DNA of 18,114 nucleotides. It comes from Ettlia oleoabundans. Lineage: Eukaryota; Chlorophyta; Chlorophyceae; Chlamydomonadales. The stretch covers positions 4,876 to 22,989 of the forward strand of contig JAAMXP010005448.1 in NCBI GenBank assembly GCA_019693395.1, given 5' to 3'. The position numbers and the translations under genes were made by a program. The notes under the pieces were generated by a model. It was given only the letters and a program-made list of their open reading frames with translations. It was not told the origin of the DNA and searched no databases. Shown here piece by piece: positions 17,712 to 18,114 of this stretch; position 1 is the first letter of the stretch; each line of letters opens with the position of its first letter.

Positions 17712-18114
17712 ATGGGCCCACCTCTCGCGGCTGCGGCCGCTTCTGGGCCCTCAAGGCTCCCTCGTAGTTACCGAGCTGCAGTGCAGGGAGGCGCGGCCGG
17801 CGCGACACGCCCCGCGCAGCGAACCGTGCAGATCGACATCCCGGCAACCGCACCCAAGCGTAGCGGTCTCGTGTGGCACCTCGTGGGCCGCCTTCCGGCG
17901 GGCTACGACCCGGGGTACAGCATATCCCACCTAGCAGCCAGCGCTGGCAAGGAGCTCGACGGCATGTCACGGAACTGCGACGAAGCCCCACCCCGCCAGC
18001 TCGCTCCGCGTATTCTCCCTTCAGGCGCCCTGCTCGCGGCTTTTGAGCTTGGACCAGCCACCTCCGACGCTCTGAGGGCCCGCCTGGAGGGTGGTTGCCA
18101 CCTGGCGCTGCCAC
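17712..18114 (+). CDS. Uncharacterised ORF, 3' end outside window
   Basis: From ATG 17712 the frame stays open for 134 codons to the edge. The start has a favourable GCC-ATG-G context and an in-frame TGA lies five codons upstream (17697). The third codon position is mostly G or C. After an Ala/Gly/Pro/Arg-rich leader of about 35 residues comes a more ordered part (VQIDIPATAPKRSGLVWHLV, GRLPAGYDPGYSISHLAASA, LLAAFELG). I do not recognise the family. Alternating hydrophobic strands and position beside retroelement debris make a LINE ORF1 or gag-like protein possible, but a host gene is equally open. The minus strand is also open here, which weakens the call. Confidence 0.4.
   Translation, partial: MGPPLAAAAASGPSRLPRSYRAAVQGGAAGATRPAQRTVQIDIPATAPKRSGLVWHLVGRLPAGYDPGYSISHLAASAGKELDGMSRNCDEAPPRQLAPRILPSGALLAAFELGPATSDALRARLEGGCHLALP

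Noticed and set aside
1..18114. CRISPR array or bacterial operon
   Set aside because: No regularly spaced repeats with unique spacers are present, and spliceosomal introns and LINEs show eukaryotic nuclear DNA.

Overview
The window looks like nuclear DNA of a green alga, most likely chlorophycean (volvocine, Haematococcus or Scenedesmus-like). The reasons are a moderately GC-rich composition, a long gene broken by many 80-250 nt GT-AG introns, a TGTAA polyadenylation signal, CAG/CTG and ACGC microsatellites, and Ala/Gly/Pro-rich LINE proteins. I cannot name the species from sequence alone.

Layout. Positions 1-2928 hold no intact host gene. They carry the 3' end of a decayed LINE on the minus strand (about 650-1005, possibly reaching 1454), with a TGTAA and a CAA/CAG simple-repeat tail just past its stop codon, followed by unassigned GC-rich sequence. 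Positions 2929-12871 (+) encode one large host gene, which I identify as ATG2, the autophagy lipid-transfer protein. It begins with a chorein-type N-terminus and ends with the ATG2 C-terminal signatures (YRPHHVDLAAL, LNLVPWGGV, the RGLAGFVRAVALEALNLG helix and ALLGVRNTLD before the stop). By joining frames and intron phases by hand I get about 26 exons and about 2,030 residues, close to the size of plant and animal ATG2. Two of the introns appear to be GC-AG. No single open frame shows this gene; each exon lies in a different frame.

Positions 13100-16725 are a retroelement graveyard. A minus-strand LINE 3' end (13169-about 13380), with a GTCAA repeat at its stop codon, abuts a 5'-truncated plus-strand LINE (about 13382-16725). 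The plus-strand copy retains reverse transcriptase motifs and a zinc-knuckle C-terminus but has two in-frame TGA codons and several frameshifts.

Positions 17395-17575 hold the most unusual signal: a minus-strand hammerhead-ribozyme-like motif (17463-17508) with a minimal palindromic helix III, of the style known from Penelope-like elements and retrozymes. It lies next to a tRNA-like B-box and a short duplicated motif, so it is probably part of a non-autonomous retroelement. From 17712 an uncharacterised open frame on the plus strand runs off the right edge.

Functionally, ATG2 is the only host gene I can support. The rest is transposable-element debris of at least three, probably four, families.
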